Source: Moritella sp. 24
GTDB taxonomy: Bacteria > Pseudomonadota > Gammaproteobacteria > Enterobacterales > Moritellaceae
NCBI RefSeq assembly: GCF_018219155.1
Contig: NZ_CP056123.1
Location: 1,869,505 to 1,933,504, forward strand
DNA length: 64,000 bases
Direction of reading: 5' to 3'
Made by a program: the position numbers and the translations under genes. Within the stretch, counting starts at the first letter, position 1. The number at the start of each line of letters is the position of its first letter. Under the pieces are notes generated by a model that searched no databases, was not told where the DNA came from, and saw only the letters and a list, made by a program, of their open reading frames with translations. Positions 1 to 8,698 of this stretch are shown one piece after another.

Positions 1-477
1 ATATTAGATGAACTGTCTAGTGAATGTGGCGTGATACTCCCTGACGATTTTATTGTCGAATACAGGCTCGCTGTTGCAGCGCTTTTCGAATCAGACTTAC
101 AACCCATTCAAGGCATTAAAGCGGCGTTAGACAATCTCCCGTACCCAAAAGCTGTAGTATCGAATGGACCTACGCATAAAGTCGAACAAGCGCTCATGTT
201 ATGTGGATTAAGTGAATATTTTGGTTCGCGTATTTACAGTGCCTATGACATCGGTGTGTGGAAGCCTGATCCTGCAATTTACTTGTTTGCCGTAAAAGAG
301 ATGGGATTTGAGCCGAAAGACTGCATCGTGATAGATGATGGCCTTGTTGGGATTGAAGCAGGTTATAAAGCGGGCATAAGAACATTATTTTATAACCGCT
401 TTAATCAAGATTGCGACTTACCGTCGGTAGTCAGCTTTAATTCTATGGCTGATTTAGTTGCACTCATTGAGAGTTAA
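1..477 (+). CDS. HAD-family phosphatase, YieH-like (5' end outside window)
   Basis: C-terminal part of a haloacid-dehalogenase-type hydrolase; the frame is open to base 1, so the N-terminus with the nucleophile Asp motif (DxDGT) lies upstream. Visible HAD motifs are VVSNGP (motif II, Ser/Thr), WKPDPAIY (motif III Lys) and VIDDGLVGIEAG (motif IV acidic pair). The SNGP and YDIxxWKPDPA wording closely matches E. coli YieH, a 6-phosphogluconate phosphatase, so a sugar-phosphate phosphatase role in the cytoplasm is likely; the substrate is inferred from that resemblance only. Its stop codon overlaps the stop of the convergent TauE-type gene by two bases, leaving no room for a terminator. Confidence 0.8.
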   Translation: MLDELSSECGVILPDDFIVEYRLAVAALFESDLQPIQGIKAALDNLPYPKAVVSNGPTHKVEQALMLCGLSEYFGSRIYSAYDIGVWKPDPAIYLFAVKEMGFEPKDCIVIDDGLVGIEAGYKAGIRTLFYNRFNQDCDLPSVVSFNSMADLVALIES

Positions 478-1193
478 ATTACAAAGACAGAAAAAATCAT
501 CTTTATCGCTAACAGGCTGAGTAATAGCTTAATCGCGAATAGTAATCGGCTGTTGCTAGCGAGGCCACGTAATTTAGTCCCAACTAGTGAACCGATGACG
601 GAGCCAACTATCATATATATAAGTAAACTAATGTGTTCGAAAAATGAAAACCCGATGAAACCAAAGACTATAATCTTTGCAATATGACTAATACTCATGA
701 ACATAGAACTGGTGGCTATGATCTGGTTTTTACAGCTTAATTGTTTTGTTAATACACTGGTCGCGATTGGCCCTGTTGCACCGACAATAATCCCTAAACC
801 TGTCTGAACTAATCCAATAATATAATAACTTTCATATTTTTTGATGGCGGTAGAAAAACGTGCATTCCACAAGTTGAGCAGGATGTAAGTGCCAATTGCG
901 ATAGGGATATAAGTATTCGGCATGTTTACCAGCAAAAAACCAAATAAAGTGATGCCAACAAATGAACCGATGAGAAATTGAGGTAAGAGTGACCACTGAA
1001 CATCTTGAATAGAAAATAGCATTCGAGATGAGTTACTTGCTAATTGTGTAATGCCATGAATAGGAATAACGGTACTGGGATGTAGGTATAGCGGCAGTAT
1101 TGCAATAAGTAGCATACCGCCACCAAAGCCAAGTACGCCCGCCACAACGGATGTCAGGAATGATATAAGTCCAAGAATATATTCAATTGGCAA
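474..1193 (-). CDS. TauE/SafE-family membrane transporter
   Basis: A 239-residue protein made almost entirely of hydrophobic segments, about eight, starting with the GVLGFGGGMLL signature near residues 19-29 typical of TauE/SafE (DUF81) carriers. The second half repeats the fold around GLGIIVGATGPIA. Members export sulfite, sulfoacetate or other small organosulfur or carboxylate anions across the inner membrane; the substrate here cannot be told. The start is a TTG preceded six bases upstream by AAAGGAG, a strong ribosome site, and no in-frame ATG competes. It follows the LysE-type gene by 40 bases on the same strand, so the two are probably co-transcribed. Confidence 0.82.
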   Translation of the reverse strand: MPIEYILGLISFLTSVVAGVLGFGGGMLLIAILPLYLHPSTVIPIHGITQLASNSSRMLFSIQDVQWSLLPQFLIGSFVGITLFGFLLVNMPNTYIPIAIGTYILLNLWNARFSTAIKKYESYYIIGLVQTGLGIIVGATGPIATSVLTKQLSCKNQIIATSSMFMSISHIAKIIVFGFIGFSFFEHISLLIYMIVGSVIGSLVGTKLRGLASNSRLLFAIKLLLSLLAIKMIFSVFVI

Positions 1194-1233
1194 ATGTGAC
1201 TCCTTTAATTATTCATATCTGATTAATTGTGTA

Positions 1234-1845
1234 TCAGGTGATTTGCGTAACGATTTCGTTTATTACAGGGAATACAGACAGCATCAGCAATGCTGACATG
1301 GCATAGTTGAAGTACCGCTGATAACTGTCGTTCTTTAACCACTTTTTAAGCATTGAGCCAAATAACAGCCAAATACCGACACAGGGAAATGAAATAATAA
1401 AAAAGGTCAACGCTATGATTATATTTTGGCTGTAAAAGTCAGCGCCGACAGTTGTAAATGCGGCTATTGCACCTGTTGCGACGACCCACGCTTTGGCGTT
1501 AATCCATTGGAACAGAGCCCCTTTTATGAATGAAAACGGCTGTGCTTGTGTATCAGAGGCTAGGGTATTAACTGATGTAGCAATTAACCAAGCTAGATAC
1601 AGTAAATATAAGGTACCCACACACTTAATGATTAAATGTAGGCTAGGGAATAATTCAAATATTTGACCAAAGCCGATACCAATAAGTAACAGCATGACCG
1701 TAAAACCGACACAAATTCCAGTCAGTAATGGCAGGCTTTTCTTTACTCCAAAATTCACGCCTGATGTCATGACCATAATATTGTTGGGGCCGGGTGTGAC
1801 CGATGATGATATTGCGAAAAGTATCACTGCGAAAAAATAATCCAT
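1234..1845 (-). CDS. LysE/RhtB-family amino-acid exporter
   Basis: A 203-residue inner-membrane protein with about six hydrophobic helices. The N-terminal signature SSVTPGPNNIMVMTSG (residues 13-28) and GICVGFTVMLLLIGIG are classic for the LysE/RhtB/ArgO superfamily, and the PGPNN wording is closest to the cysteine/O-acetylserine exporter (EamB-type) branch. It likely pumps a small neutral amino acid or analogue out of the cell. It is the first gene of a probable two-gene unit with the TauE-type carrier; two exporters together suggest efflux of sulfur metabolites, but that is inference. A second, unrelated LysE gene occurs near the right end of the window. Confidence 0.83.
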   Translation of the reverse strand: MDYFFAVILFAISSSVTPGPNNIMVMTSGVNFGVKKSLPLLTGICVGFTVMLLLIGIGFGQIFELFPSLHLIIKCVGTLYLLYLAWLIATSVNTLASDTQAQPFSFIKGALFQWINAKAWVVATGAIAAFTTVGADFYSQNIIIALTFFIISFPCVGIWLLFGSMLKKWLKNDSYQRYFNYAMSALLMLSVFPVINEIVTQIT

Positions 1846-2249
1846 GAAATATCCATATGCTTGTATTTAGCCTGAATCCTTAGGCGGGTATTGAAAATAC
1901 TAACATTGAATCTTATGCTAGCTCAACGCTATTGATTAAATCTAACCTAATGGTGCTTAGGGCTTGGACCTTAAAGGATACGGTTCGAGTTTCAGGCATG
2001 CATGGCTAAATTGAGATTAACGTCCGCTGTAATTGTGTCATCTAAATAGATCTTAATATCATTGCGTACCCCGTCATTTGACGCTAAATTATTTCAATAA
2101 ATGGGTTAGGCTTTAAAGTCTAAATAAGCCCAGCCGGATTCGAAATCTGCCCTTTGTCTTAAAGACTAACTTGATAGTGGTTTACTATTTGATAGTATAA
2201 TTTGGTATATTAGTCGTTGTATCAATCTTTTAAAAATTTAGGAAAAATA
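1846..2249. other. Intergenic region between divergent genes
   Basis: No convincing gene. The stretch separates the leftward LysE-type gene from the rightward periplasmic protein. Just before the rightward gene are a perfect TATAAT (2196-2201) and a TTGATA (2171-2176), 19 bases apart, a slightly long but possible sigma-70 promoter. The middle part (about 1900-2120) has higher GC than its flanks and no open frame; it could be a relic, but I cannot name it. Confidence 0.35.
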
Positions 2250-2702
2250 ATGAAAAAATTGTTCGTATTATTACTACTATTGTCGGCAAATTTAGCCCAC
2301 GCATTTAATATCGGAGATGCGATACCTCGTTTTGAAATTACTGATCAATTTGACCAAGTGCATACTATCAAAGCGGATAGCAAACATATCATTGTCGCTG
2401 GTGATAAAGATACCAGCAGTATCATTCGTGATTTCTTATTAGCTCAGGAAAAAGGTTTTTTAGCGGCTAACCAAGCTTATTATGTGGCTGACATATCAGG
2501 GATGCCAAGTTTAATTAGCAAATTATTTGCTTTGCCTAAAATGAGAAAATATCCATTTTCAATTTTGTTATTAGACGATAGTAACAAAGACAAGTTCTCA
2601 AAAAAGGAAGATCATATTACGGTTTATACGGTAAGTGAAGGCAAAATATCTGAGGTTAAATATATCAAGACAGCTACTGAGTTAGCCGCGGTATTTGAAT
2701 AA
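2250..2702 (+). CDS. Periplasmic protein with probable thioredoxin-like fold, unknown function
   Basis: Encodes 150 residues: a signal peptide (MKK, Leu-rich core, cleavage after AHA near residue 19), then a compact domain opening with NIGDAIPRFEITDQFDQ, which resembles the start of peroxiredoxin/TlpA-type thioredoxin folds. No CxxC is present (the mature part has no cysteine), so it is not a redox enzyme of that class. Similar proteins in marine gammaproteobacteria carry misleading database names; I give no function. The ATG is preceded by AGGAAAAATA; an upstream TTG would add 11 residues before an otherwise ideal signal peptide and is rejected. It stands alone. Confidence 0.7.
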   Translation: MKKLFVLLLLLSANLAHAFNIGDAIPRFEITDQFDQVHTIKADSKHIIVAGDKDTSSIIRDFLLAQEKGFLAANQAYYVADISGMPSLISKLFALPKMRKYPFSILLLDDSNKDKFSKKEDHITVYTVSEGKISEVKYIKTATELAAVFE

Positions 2703-3040
2703 ACCGTCATTTTACTCTTGCTTGGTCGGTACTGTGATACCACAGATATCAATCAAAAGGGTCAGAGTTATTGATTTTGAGTAAACTCGGTTGTTTGACT
2801 CTGACTAATATTGCGCACAGGGTATTCAAATACGTAGTTCGCCATACAAAAATGTATGGCGAACAGTCATGAATCAAATGTGAGTGAGCAACAGCTCTAA
2901 CAAAAAAAGAGACGGTAATGAGTTACAGCGCAATATAGTTGAATACCTATAAATAAGTATTTGTTTGATTTATTTTATTATTGGAGTAAGTTAATAATAA
3001 ACAAATGTTTAGGTTTGAGTTATAGGGAGAGTGGTGAGAC
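2703..3040. other. Intergenic region with several hairpins
   Basis: No gene seen. Directly after the preceding stop are CTGTG-ATAC-CACAG and a longer pair GTCAGAGT (2761-2768) with ACTCTGAC (2798-2805) enclosing a smaller GAGT-AA-ACTC hairpin; the latter may end transcription although no T-run follows. A perfect 12-base inverted repeat sits further on and is listed separately. The last 90 bases are AT-rich and probably hold the promoter of the acetyltransferase gene. Confidence 0.4.
2837..2864. repeat. Perfect 12-bp inverted repeat with AAAA loop
   Basis: GTTCGCCATACA, four A, then TGTATGGCGAAC: a perfect 12-base stem with a tetraloop. No T-tract follows on either strand, so it is not a standard intrinsic terminator. 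It could be an RNA hairpin, a protein-binding site or one copy of a dispersed short palindrome; only this copy was noticed in the window. Confidence 0.6.
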
Positions 3041-3637
3041 ATGAACAATGATACTTGGTTAGAAGAAACGAAACTGATCGGTAATAAAGTGACGCTCATG
3101 CCGTTACAGCGAAAGCATGCTGATGCATTAATCAATGCAGCTTCAGATGGTAATTTGTGGGATTTATGGTTTACCAGCATACCCTCTGGAGAGACTATCG
3201 ATGAATATATTGAGAAAGCCCTTAACGATCACGCACTCGGCAAAGCATTACCATTCGTTGTTGTTGATAATATGACGAATGAGATCATCGGATCGACCCG
3301 TTTATGTGAAATATCGGCAGAGAATGACCGGGTTGAAATTGGTTATACTTGGTATGCGCAACGTTATCAGAAAACAGGTGTGAACACCGAATGTAAATAC
3401 CTACTACTCCAGCACGCCTTTGAAAGCTTGAATGTGATCGCCGCAGAATTTAGAACTCATTGGCATAACCATGTTTCACGTGCTGCAATTGCCCGTTTAG
3501 GTGCAAAGCAAGATGGGGTACTACGTAATCATAGAAAAGACAAAGATGGTTTTTATCGCGATACTGTTGTGTTTTCGATTATCGATCATGAGTGGCCAAC
3601 GGTAAAACACAGCTTGAGTTATAAAATGAATCGATAA
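3041..3637 (+). CDS. GNAT-family N-acetyltransferase (RimJ/RimL-like)
   Basis: A 198-residue acetyltransferase of the RimJ/RimL-like GNAT branch. The N-terminus reads LIGNKVTLMPLQRKHADAL, the usual opening strand and helix; EIIGSTRLCEIS and VEIGYTWYAQRYQKTGVN form the central strands, and AIARLGAKQDGVLRNH is the C-terminal segment typical of the group. It should transfer acetyl from acetyl-CoA to an amine or protein N-terminus; the acceptor is unknown. The ATG follows GGTGAGAC. The HD-domain gene starts 24 bases after its stop with a strong ribosome site, so the two form a small transcription unit ending at the terminator near 4.27 kb. Confidence 0.82.
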   Translation: MNNDTWLEETKLIGNKVTLMPLQRKHADALINAASDGNLWDLWFTSIPSGETIDEYIEKALNDHALGKALPFVVVDNMTNEIIGSTRLCEISAENDRVEIGYTWYAQRYQKTGVNTECKYLLLQHAFESLNVIAAEFRTHWHNHVSRAAIARLGAKQDGVLRNHRKDKDGFYRDTVVFSIIDHEWPTVKHSLSYKMNR

Positions 3638-3661
3638 GAGGTTGTTAACCAAGGAGCTGGT

Positions 3662-4237
3662 TTGGAAAATATTGAGAAAGTATTAAACTTCATTGTTGAA
3701 ATTGAAAAATTAAAAGACGTATTACGTAAAACAAAACCTGTTGGGTTAGACCGATACGAGAATTCTGCAGAGCACAGTTGGCACGTCTGTATCTCAGCCT
3801 TGATGTTAAAAGATTATGCCGATGGTGAGATTAATATCGACCGCGTGATTAAAATGTTATTGCTGCATGACCTAGGTGAAATAGATGCGGGTGACACAAT
3901 CATTTATGCCGCTGAAACACCAGAGAATAAAGCGAAAGAGTTCGCAGGTATTCATCGACTGTTCAATATATTACCAAGTGAACTCGCGAGCGAGTATATT
4001 GCCCTTTGGCAAGAATTTGAGAGTGGTGTTAGCGATGATGCTGTTTATGCGAAAGCCATTGACCGTGTGCCACCGTTATTGCATAACATTCACGGTGAAG
4101 GGCACAGTTGGAAAGCACATAACATTTCGAAAGAACAAGTGCTCTCGGTGAATAGTCGCATCGGTAAAGGGAGTGAAACGCTATGGTCGTCATTGGAACA
4201 AAAGCTTGAAGTGGCGGTAGAGCAGGGGATTTTGTAG
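3662..4237 (+). CDS. HD-domain phosphohydrolase (YfbR-like)
   Basis: A 191-residue HD-superfamily protein. The metal-binding His/Asp set is visible: SAEHSWHV (about residues 36-43) with the first His, then LLLHDLGEIDAGD (about 74-86) with the HD pair, and a later Asp in AKAIDRVPP. This matches the YfbR/YGK1 group of metal-dependent 5'-deoxynucleotidases that trim dNMPs, though I cannot fix the substrate. The start is TTG with AAGGAG five bases upstream; there is no alternative ATG before the conserved region. It lies immediately downstream of the acetyltransferase gene. Confidence 0.8.
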   Translation: MENIEKVLNFIVEIEKLKDVLRKTKPVGLDRYENSAEHSWHVCISALMLKDYADGEINIDRVIKMLLLHDLGEIDAGDTIIYAAETPENKAKEFAGIHRLFNILPSELASEYIALWQEFESGVSDDAVYAKAIDRVPPLLHNIHGEGHSWKAHNISKEQVLSVNSRIGKGSETLWSSLEQKLEVAVEQGIL

Positions 4238-4245
4238 TTTATATA

Positions 4246-4280
4246 AAAGGAGTCACTGTCATTAACAGTGACTCCTTTTT
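4246..4280. terminator. Bidirectional rho-independent terminator
   Basis: A 14-base perfect stem (4246-4259 with 4265-4278), five-base loop CATTA and a T-run on the plus strand, with an A-rich 5' edge that serves as T-run on the minus strand. It lies between the convergent HD-domain and diguanylate cyclase genes and can serve both. Confidence 0.88.
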
Positions 4281-4312
4281 GAACGTCATATTATCAGTAC
4301 TTCATCATTAAA

Positions 4313-6049
4313 TTAAATACTGACGACATTTAAGTCTGTCTTATCATTGTCTTTATTGGTGTCTTGTTCGATAAGCTTCTCGGTTGACGTTAATGCTTGC
4401 TCACCCGTGATGATTAAATCACTGTAATGACATGATTGATTACGCCCACGCTCTTTTGCTTCATACAAGGCAATATCAGAAAGTTTGGTGAGTTCATCTT
4501 TTTGCATACCATTAATCGGATACGTTGAAATACCGATTGATACGCTAAGCTTACCCAGCGACAAGTCTTTCATTGCCAGATGTAGATCGTTAATTGATTT
4601 ACATAAGCCATCCGCTATTTGCCTTGCTGCAGCAATCCCTGTACCCGGTAATACGATAATGAATTCCTCACCACCAAGACGGCATATGGTATCTTCGCCG
4701 CGCATTGACTCTAATAGGAGCGAACCAATCGTTTTAAGCACATAATCACCCGCATCATGACCATAGTTATCATTAAAGCGCTTAAAGTGGTCTAGATCGA
4801 GCATCAACAATGACAGTTCTTGCTTGTAACGTTTTGCTCTCATCAACTCTTGGTTAATGGTTTCTTCGTAGTAACGACGGTTATATAGACCTGTGAGCGG
4901 ATCACTAATTGCCTGCTCACGTAGTTTCTCTTGAATGTTCAAGTTAGCGAGCGCTAGGCCTAAATGTTCTGCAACCGTAAAGGCCAGTTGCTGAGTGTCT
5001 TCGCTTAAATCGTTATCACCCGAGTATAGGTGCATCATGCCAATTGTATTACCATGCGCAACAAGTGGGATGCATAATGTTTGGTTTGCATCTGGGTGCT
5101 CAGTTTGTACTTCGGCCATATGCGAACAAGGCAATGTCGTATATTTGTCATTCGCTAAATGGAATTTACCTTTGCGAAGAGCCCAGCATTCTTCAGGTGC
5201 ATAGGTTTTACTGCCGGGCCAAGCACCACCCCAATCCAGTTTCACTAGCAGCTGATTTCGTGATGAACGGATAAGTGACACAACACCATTTACATCCCCT
5301 AAAATACGCGGAATGATATCTTCAACAATCATCTGCGCTTCATCAATCGAATTACAGGCAGCAAGCATGTTCGTCAGACGACGTAATAATTCAATTTCTA
5401 ATGTACGCTGTTCAATTTTACTTTCTTGCAGATCTTTTTCTGCTTGAACTTGTTGATTCATTAACTTACTACTAAGCAATGTTGAAGCAGTCACGAGCAC
5501 TAAACTAATCGTCATTAAGAGAATTAAAATGGTCATCAATTCATTTGCCATCGATTCAATGCGCGTTAAAGGCGTCGCAACACGAAGGATGTAATCTTGG
5601 CCTTGATAAGAGAATGACTTTGCCGAATAAAGTAAGTCTCTAAAGCGACTGGTACTAAAACGTGTAGTTGTACCGTGCCCGGTATTTTTTGCGTCAATGA
5701 TTTCTTTACGATTGAGATGATTTTCAATTTGCAGAACTTCAATTAATGAAATATCACTGTCTGCTAATACCGTACCATCAAATTTGATTAAAGTGATGTG
5801 GTTTTGACGGCTAAGTTCAATATCTGTTTTGATATAAATATCGAGTCTTTCCAAGTCATCAAACTGTAGATCTGATGCTTGTAACTTATGCGTGATCCTT
5901 GTTATTTCCGTTAATAAGCCCGCTTCAATTTTTTCTTCTATCCAATTTGATAGTGTTAAATTAAAGATAAATAACCCGATGATTGTAGAAATCAACATGC
6001 TGACGATAGGGAAGTACATCCATTTTTTACTTATTACATTTCTTTTCAT
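4313..6049 (-). CDS. Membrane diguanylate cyclase with GAF domain
   Basis: A 578-residue c-di-GMP synthase. Order: transmembrane helix (about 13-32), a periplasmic sensor of about 135 residues, second membrane helix (about 170-195), a short coiled coil with many Glu/Gln, a GAF-like domain (about 225-375), and a C-terminal GGDEF domain. The active-site loop is GGEEF (459-463), an active variant, and RGED five residues before it is the RxxD inhibitory I-site, so product inhibition is expected. DPLTGLYNRR and DLDHFKRFNDNYGHDAGD are the nucleotide and metal motifs. ATG start, AGGT upstream. A 115-residue tail follows GGEEF, longer than usual and acidic at the end. Confidence 0.92.
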   Translation of the reverse strand: MKRNVISKKWMYFPIVSMLISTIIGLFIFNLTLSNWIEEKIEAGLLTEITRITHKLQASDLQFDDLERLDIYIKTDIELSRQNHITLIKFDGTVLADSDISLIEVLQIENHLNRKEIIDAKNTGHGTTTRFSTSRFRDLLYSAKSFSYQGQDYILRVATPLTRIESMANELMTILILLMTISLVLVTASTLLSSKLMNQQVQAEKDLQESKIEQRTLEIELLRRLTNMLAACNSIDEAQMIVEDIIPRILGDVNGVVSLIRSSRNQLLVKLDWGGAWPGSKTYAPEECWALRKGKFHLANDKYTTLPCSHMAEVQTEHPDANQTLCIPLVAHGNTIGMMHLYSGDNDLSEDTQQLAFTVAEHLGLALANLNIQEKLREQAISDPLTGLYNRRYYEETINQELMRAKRYKQELSLLMLDLDHFKRFNDNYGHDAGDYVLKTIGSLLLESMRGEDTICRLGGEEFIIVLPGTGIAAARQIADGLCKSINDLHLAMKDLSLGKLSVSIGISTYPINGMQKDELTKLSDIALYEAKERGRNQSCHYSDLIITGEQALTSTEKLIEQDTNKDNDKTDLNVVSI

Positions 6050-6400
6050 TATTTAACCTAGAAGAGCCATTAACGATTATCAATTGTCCAAACTGTTAGG
6101 AGCACTTTAAGTGAATATATTTGCTATGTAAATGGTATTTTAAATGCTGTTATATACCTAAAAAATAAAATATAAAGCTTAATAAAAATGTATATAATTC
6201 GAGTCGTGTTAAGTGGTGCTATTGCTCACTAAATTATAATGAGAGCGTGATTTATAGTGGTGTTCGTTGATTTAGCGCTGTAGTCATCATTAAATTAGTT
6301 AAAAATGGTGAAGAAGTCAGCGCTTCATGGTTGCAGCACTTGGTCTGATTTAGCCTTTATGCTATTTTCTATACACTATTTATTATTAGGAATACCTAAA
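6050..6400. other. Intergenic region between divergent genes
   Basis: AT-rich spacer between the leftward cyclase and rightward efpL. A good TATAAT (6193-6198) lies about 200 bases before efpL without a convincing -35 element. The reading frame of efpL is open upstream to 6305, but that extension (Cys, Trp and a hydrophobic run) does not look like an EF-P N-terminus and is taken as untranslated leader. Confidence 0.35.
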
Positions 6401-6973
6401 ATGCCAAAGGCAAGTGATATTAAAAAGAATACCGCTGTTGAATATAATAACGGCGTATACATCATCCGTGATATTGAGCGTTCAGTACCACAAGGCCGTG
6501 CTGGTGGTAGTATCTACCGTATGCGTATGTACGATGTAGTAACGGGTTCTAAAATTGACGAAGTATTCAAAGACAGTGACAACCTTAATCTAGCTGATCT
6601 TACGCGTAACCAAGTTATATTTTCTTACGCTGACGGTGAAGAATATGTATTCATGGATACTGAAGATTACACACCTTACAGCCTAGACAAAGCAGCAATT
6701 GCAGATGAATTATTATTCATCACAGAAGACACACAAGGTCTTCAAGTGCTAATCGTTGATGGTAAGCCTGTATCTATCGAATTACCTTCTGCTGTTGAAA
6801 TGGTTATTACTGAAACTGACCCTTCAATTAAAGGTGCTTCTGCAAGTGCACGTACTAAGCCTGCAATCATGTCTACTGGTCTAACGATTCAAGTACCAGA
6901 ATACATCGCAAGCGGCGAAAAAGTTAAAATTAACACGACTGATCATAAATTCATGAGTCGTGCTGATAAATAA
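6401..6973 (+). CDS. efpL: Elongation factor P-like protein EfpL (YeiP)
   Basis: A 190-residue translation factor that binds between the ribosomal P and E sites and relieves stalling at difficult motifs such as polyproline. Three beta-barrel domains follow the EF-P plan: KOW-like domain I ([20 protein letters not shown]), OB domain II and OB domain III ending in [14 protein letters not shown]. The domain I loop reads [10 protein letters not shown] with Arg at the tip where classic EF-P has a modified Lys; this marks the EfpL/YeiP subfamily, which works unmodified. The ATG was chosen because AGGAATACC precedes it and the product begins like homologues; length is the family norm. A strong terminator follows. 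Confidence 0.93.
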   Translation: MPKASDIKKNTAVEYNNGVYIIRDIERSVPQGRAGGSIYRMRMYDVVTGSKIDEVFKDSDNLNLADLTRNQVIFSYADGEEYVFMDTEDYTPYSLDKAAIADELLFITEDTQGLQVLIVDGKPVSIELPSAVEMVITETDPSIKGASASARTKPAIMSTGLTIQVPEYIASGEKVKINTTDHKFMSRADK

Positions 6974-6993
6974 TAGCTTAGCCTATTATTAAT

Positions 6994-7033
6994 AAAGACC
7001 CGTTATCTTAAACAGATAGCGGGTCTTTTTTTT
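6994..7033 (+). terminator. Rho-independent terminator of efpL
   Basis: A 15-base stem (6994-7008 with 7014-7028, one G-U pair), five-base loop and eight T residues. It ends the efpL transcript 20 bases after its stop codon. Confidence 0.92.
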
Positions 7034-7140
7034 GGGTTTAATTTAGTCCTATTATTATGTACGAATGATTATTTACTGCTACGCTCATGATGCTTAAGGT
7101 GACTTAAGTACTTCCTGTAATCATGGTTAGGAGTAAGTTT

Positions 7141-7605
7141 ATGATACGTAATTTTGCAATTATCTTATTATCTTGTGGTTTGATCGCCGCTTGTGACAGC
7201 AGTGATAAAGCTGAAGAGCAAGTTGAATCGAATAAAAGCGCAGTTGAAAAGAGCTATGATGATGCAAAAAGTACCGCTGAGGATATGTTAGATACAACGA
7301 AATCTGCCGCGGTAAGCGCTGTTGATGGTGCGAAAGAAATGGCGGATGACGTTAAGAGTTCATCTTCAGATGCTTGGGACAGTGCAAAACAAACGACAAC
7401 GGATGCAATCGATAGCGCTTCAGAAGCGACCAGTGATGCTTATGAGAAAACGAAAGACAAAGCAAATACTGCGATAGAGTCTGTGTCTGCAACAGCAACC
7501 GATACCTATGATAATGTCAAAGAGAGTACCAGTAGTACGCTAGATGGCGCAGAAAAAGAGGCGGATGATAAAGTCAAAGATTCAGTGGATAAACTGCTTA
7601 ACTAG
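7141..7605 (+). CDS. Ala/Asp/Lys-rich lipoprotein with helical repeats
   Basis: Encodes 154 residues: a short lipoprotein signal ending in the lipobox IAAC (Cys near residue 18), then a low-complexity, highly charged region rich in A, D, K, S and T. The mature part repeats an 11- to 20-residue pattern of the type SAxDAxDxAKxTxxDA, lacks Pro and aromatics almost entirely, and should form long amphipathic helices, like LEA or apolipoprotein-type sequences. It is probably anchored to a periplasmic membrane face. Function unknown; envelope or osmotic stress protection is a guess. ATG at the given start has AGGAG seven bases upstream, preferred over an ATG six codons earlier. Confidence 0.75.
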   Translation: MIRNFAIILLSCGLIAACDSSDKAEEQVESNKSAVEKSYDDAKSTAEDMLDTTKSAAVSAVDGAKEMADDVKSSSSDAWDSAKQTTTDAIDSASEATSDAYEKTKDKANTAIESVSATATDTYDNVKESTSSTLDGAEKEADDKVKDSVDKLLN

Positions 7606-7631
7606 CCATTTCATGGATTTTAAAACTCATC

Positions 7632-7670
7632 ATTAAGAAGAGTTGATTGGCTAAATCAACTCTTCTTAAT
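7632..7670. terminator. Bidirectional terminator-like perfect hairpin
   Basis: A perfect 17-base stem (7632-7648 with 7654-7670) around a five-base loop GGCTA, between two convergent genes. Only a weak T-run follows on either strand, but stem strength and position make a shared terminator likely. Confidence 0.75.
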
Positions 7671-7673
7671 TGC

Positions 7674-8432
7674 TTATCTAGGCTGTTGTTGATCAAATAA
7701 AGTTTCAAGTGTTGATGTGTCTTCAGGTATTTTTTCTTGCACATCTCTCGCTTCTATTTCTGCGAGTAAAAAGGTCGATTTATTGAGTAGAATCATCATC
7801 TTGTCACGTTTATCAATCAAGAAGTCATCTTTGAACGTTGCCGCTTCAATTAATGCGATATTTTCACTGACCATTTTGGCTGTGATGCTGTATTTCTCTT
7901 GCTCAAAGAATGAGGTGGCTTTCATTAAGCAATTACTTAGCCGTAATTTTAAGCGTATCTTTTCTAGCTTTGATTCTTCAGCGATACAGTCTTCTAATGA
8001 GATATTTTTTTTGAGCAGTTCGTGACGTAATATAATTTTGAGGCGAGAGATACTACGTGCTAAATCAATCGCAATGCGTTCATCAACAGGTTCAATAAAA
8101 ACCGTGGTTGACGGGGTTATTTTAGCTGTTGCGATATGCATGTTTTGTTGTGTTATATGGTGCTTTACTTTGTCGTGTAGAGGCTCAACTGCTGAGATCT
8201 TTTTGAGGGCCGAGATAATACGTTGGTGTAATAAGATCGTAAGTTTAGTGCTAAATACCAGCGAAGTCGAAAATTTCAAGACCATTTCAGTCTCTTCAAT
8301 ACATCGGCGCTGTGATGCTAAAATTTGACGTTTTTTGGTTGAGATCATCTTCTTAGCTTGTACCACGATTGCAAAGGCAATCATTGTAAATACAAGTAAT
8401 AGGATACCCATCTCCATGAACATTAAATTCAA
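7674..8432 (-). CDS. Membrane-anchored protein of unknown function
   Basis: A 252-residue protein with one N-terminal transmembrane helix (about residues 6-27) followed by a basic stop-transfer segment (KKMISTKKR) and a long, mostly helical cytoplasmic domain rich in Leu, Ile, Lys and Glu with coiled-coil character. No catalytic motif is recognised. The start is TTG, eight bases after AAGGA; an ATG three codons inside has no ribosome site. It faces the lipoprotein gene across a shared hairpin and lies downstream of a GGDEF gene on the same strand, 266 bases away, which may be chance. I cannot assign a family. Confidence 0.65.
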   Translation of the reverse strand: MNLMFMEMGILLLVFTMIAFAIVVQAKKMISTKKRQILASQRRCIEETEMVLKFSTSLVFSTKLTILLHQRIISALKKISAVEPLHDKVKHHITQQNMHIATAKITPSTTVFIEPVDERIAIDLARSISRLKIILRHELLKKNISLEDCIAEESKLEKIRLKLRLSNCLMKATSFFEQEKYSITAKMVSENIALIEAATFKDDFLIDKRDKMMILLNKSTFLLAEIEARDVQEKIPEDTSTLETLFDQQQPR

Positions 8433-8589
8433 AATTTCTATCCTTTATTAAATATAAACATTAATCAATTACATGTGGCATTTTTGATAGTGCCTAAACG
8501 TCGGCATAATACACTGATTAAGTAGAGTATTCACTCTTAATACTGTTTATATTAAATATTCACGCGTAAATTAAACAAGACGACTTCTC

Positions 8590-8650
8590 TTAACTGTTAC
8601 CTTAAAGATAGCTTTAACTGTTGCCTTAACGATAGCCTGAACAGTTTACC
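8590..8650. repeat. 24-bp tandem repeat, two copies plus a decayed third
   Basis: TTAACTGTTACCTTAAAGAT (8590 on) recurs 24 bases later as TTAACTGTTGCCTTAACGAT with only two changes over 23 bases, and a third, weaker copy begins near 8638. It lies in the gap downstream of the leftward NMT1-GGDEF gene. No function is evident. Confidence 0.6.
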
Positions 8651-8698
8651 GACTATGATAACTAAAGCGTAAGCATAGCGTACTACTGAGCTAACGTA

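Noticed and set aside
6305-6400. N-terminal extension of efpL by 32 codons
   Set aside because: Does not resemble any EF-P N-terminus; the inner ATG has AGGA and gives the family length.
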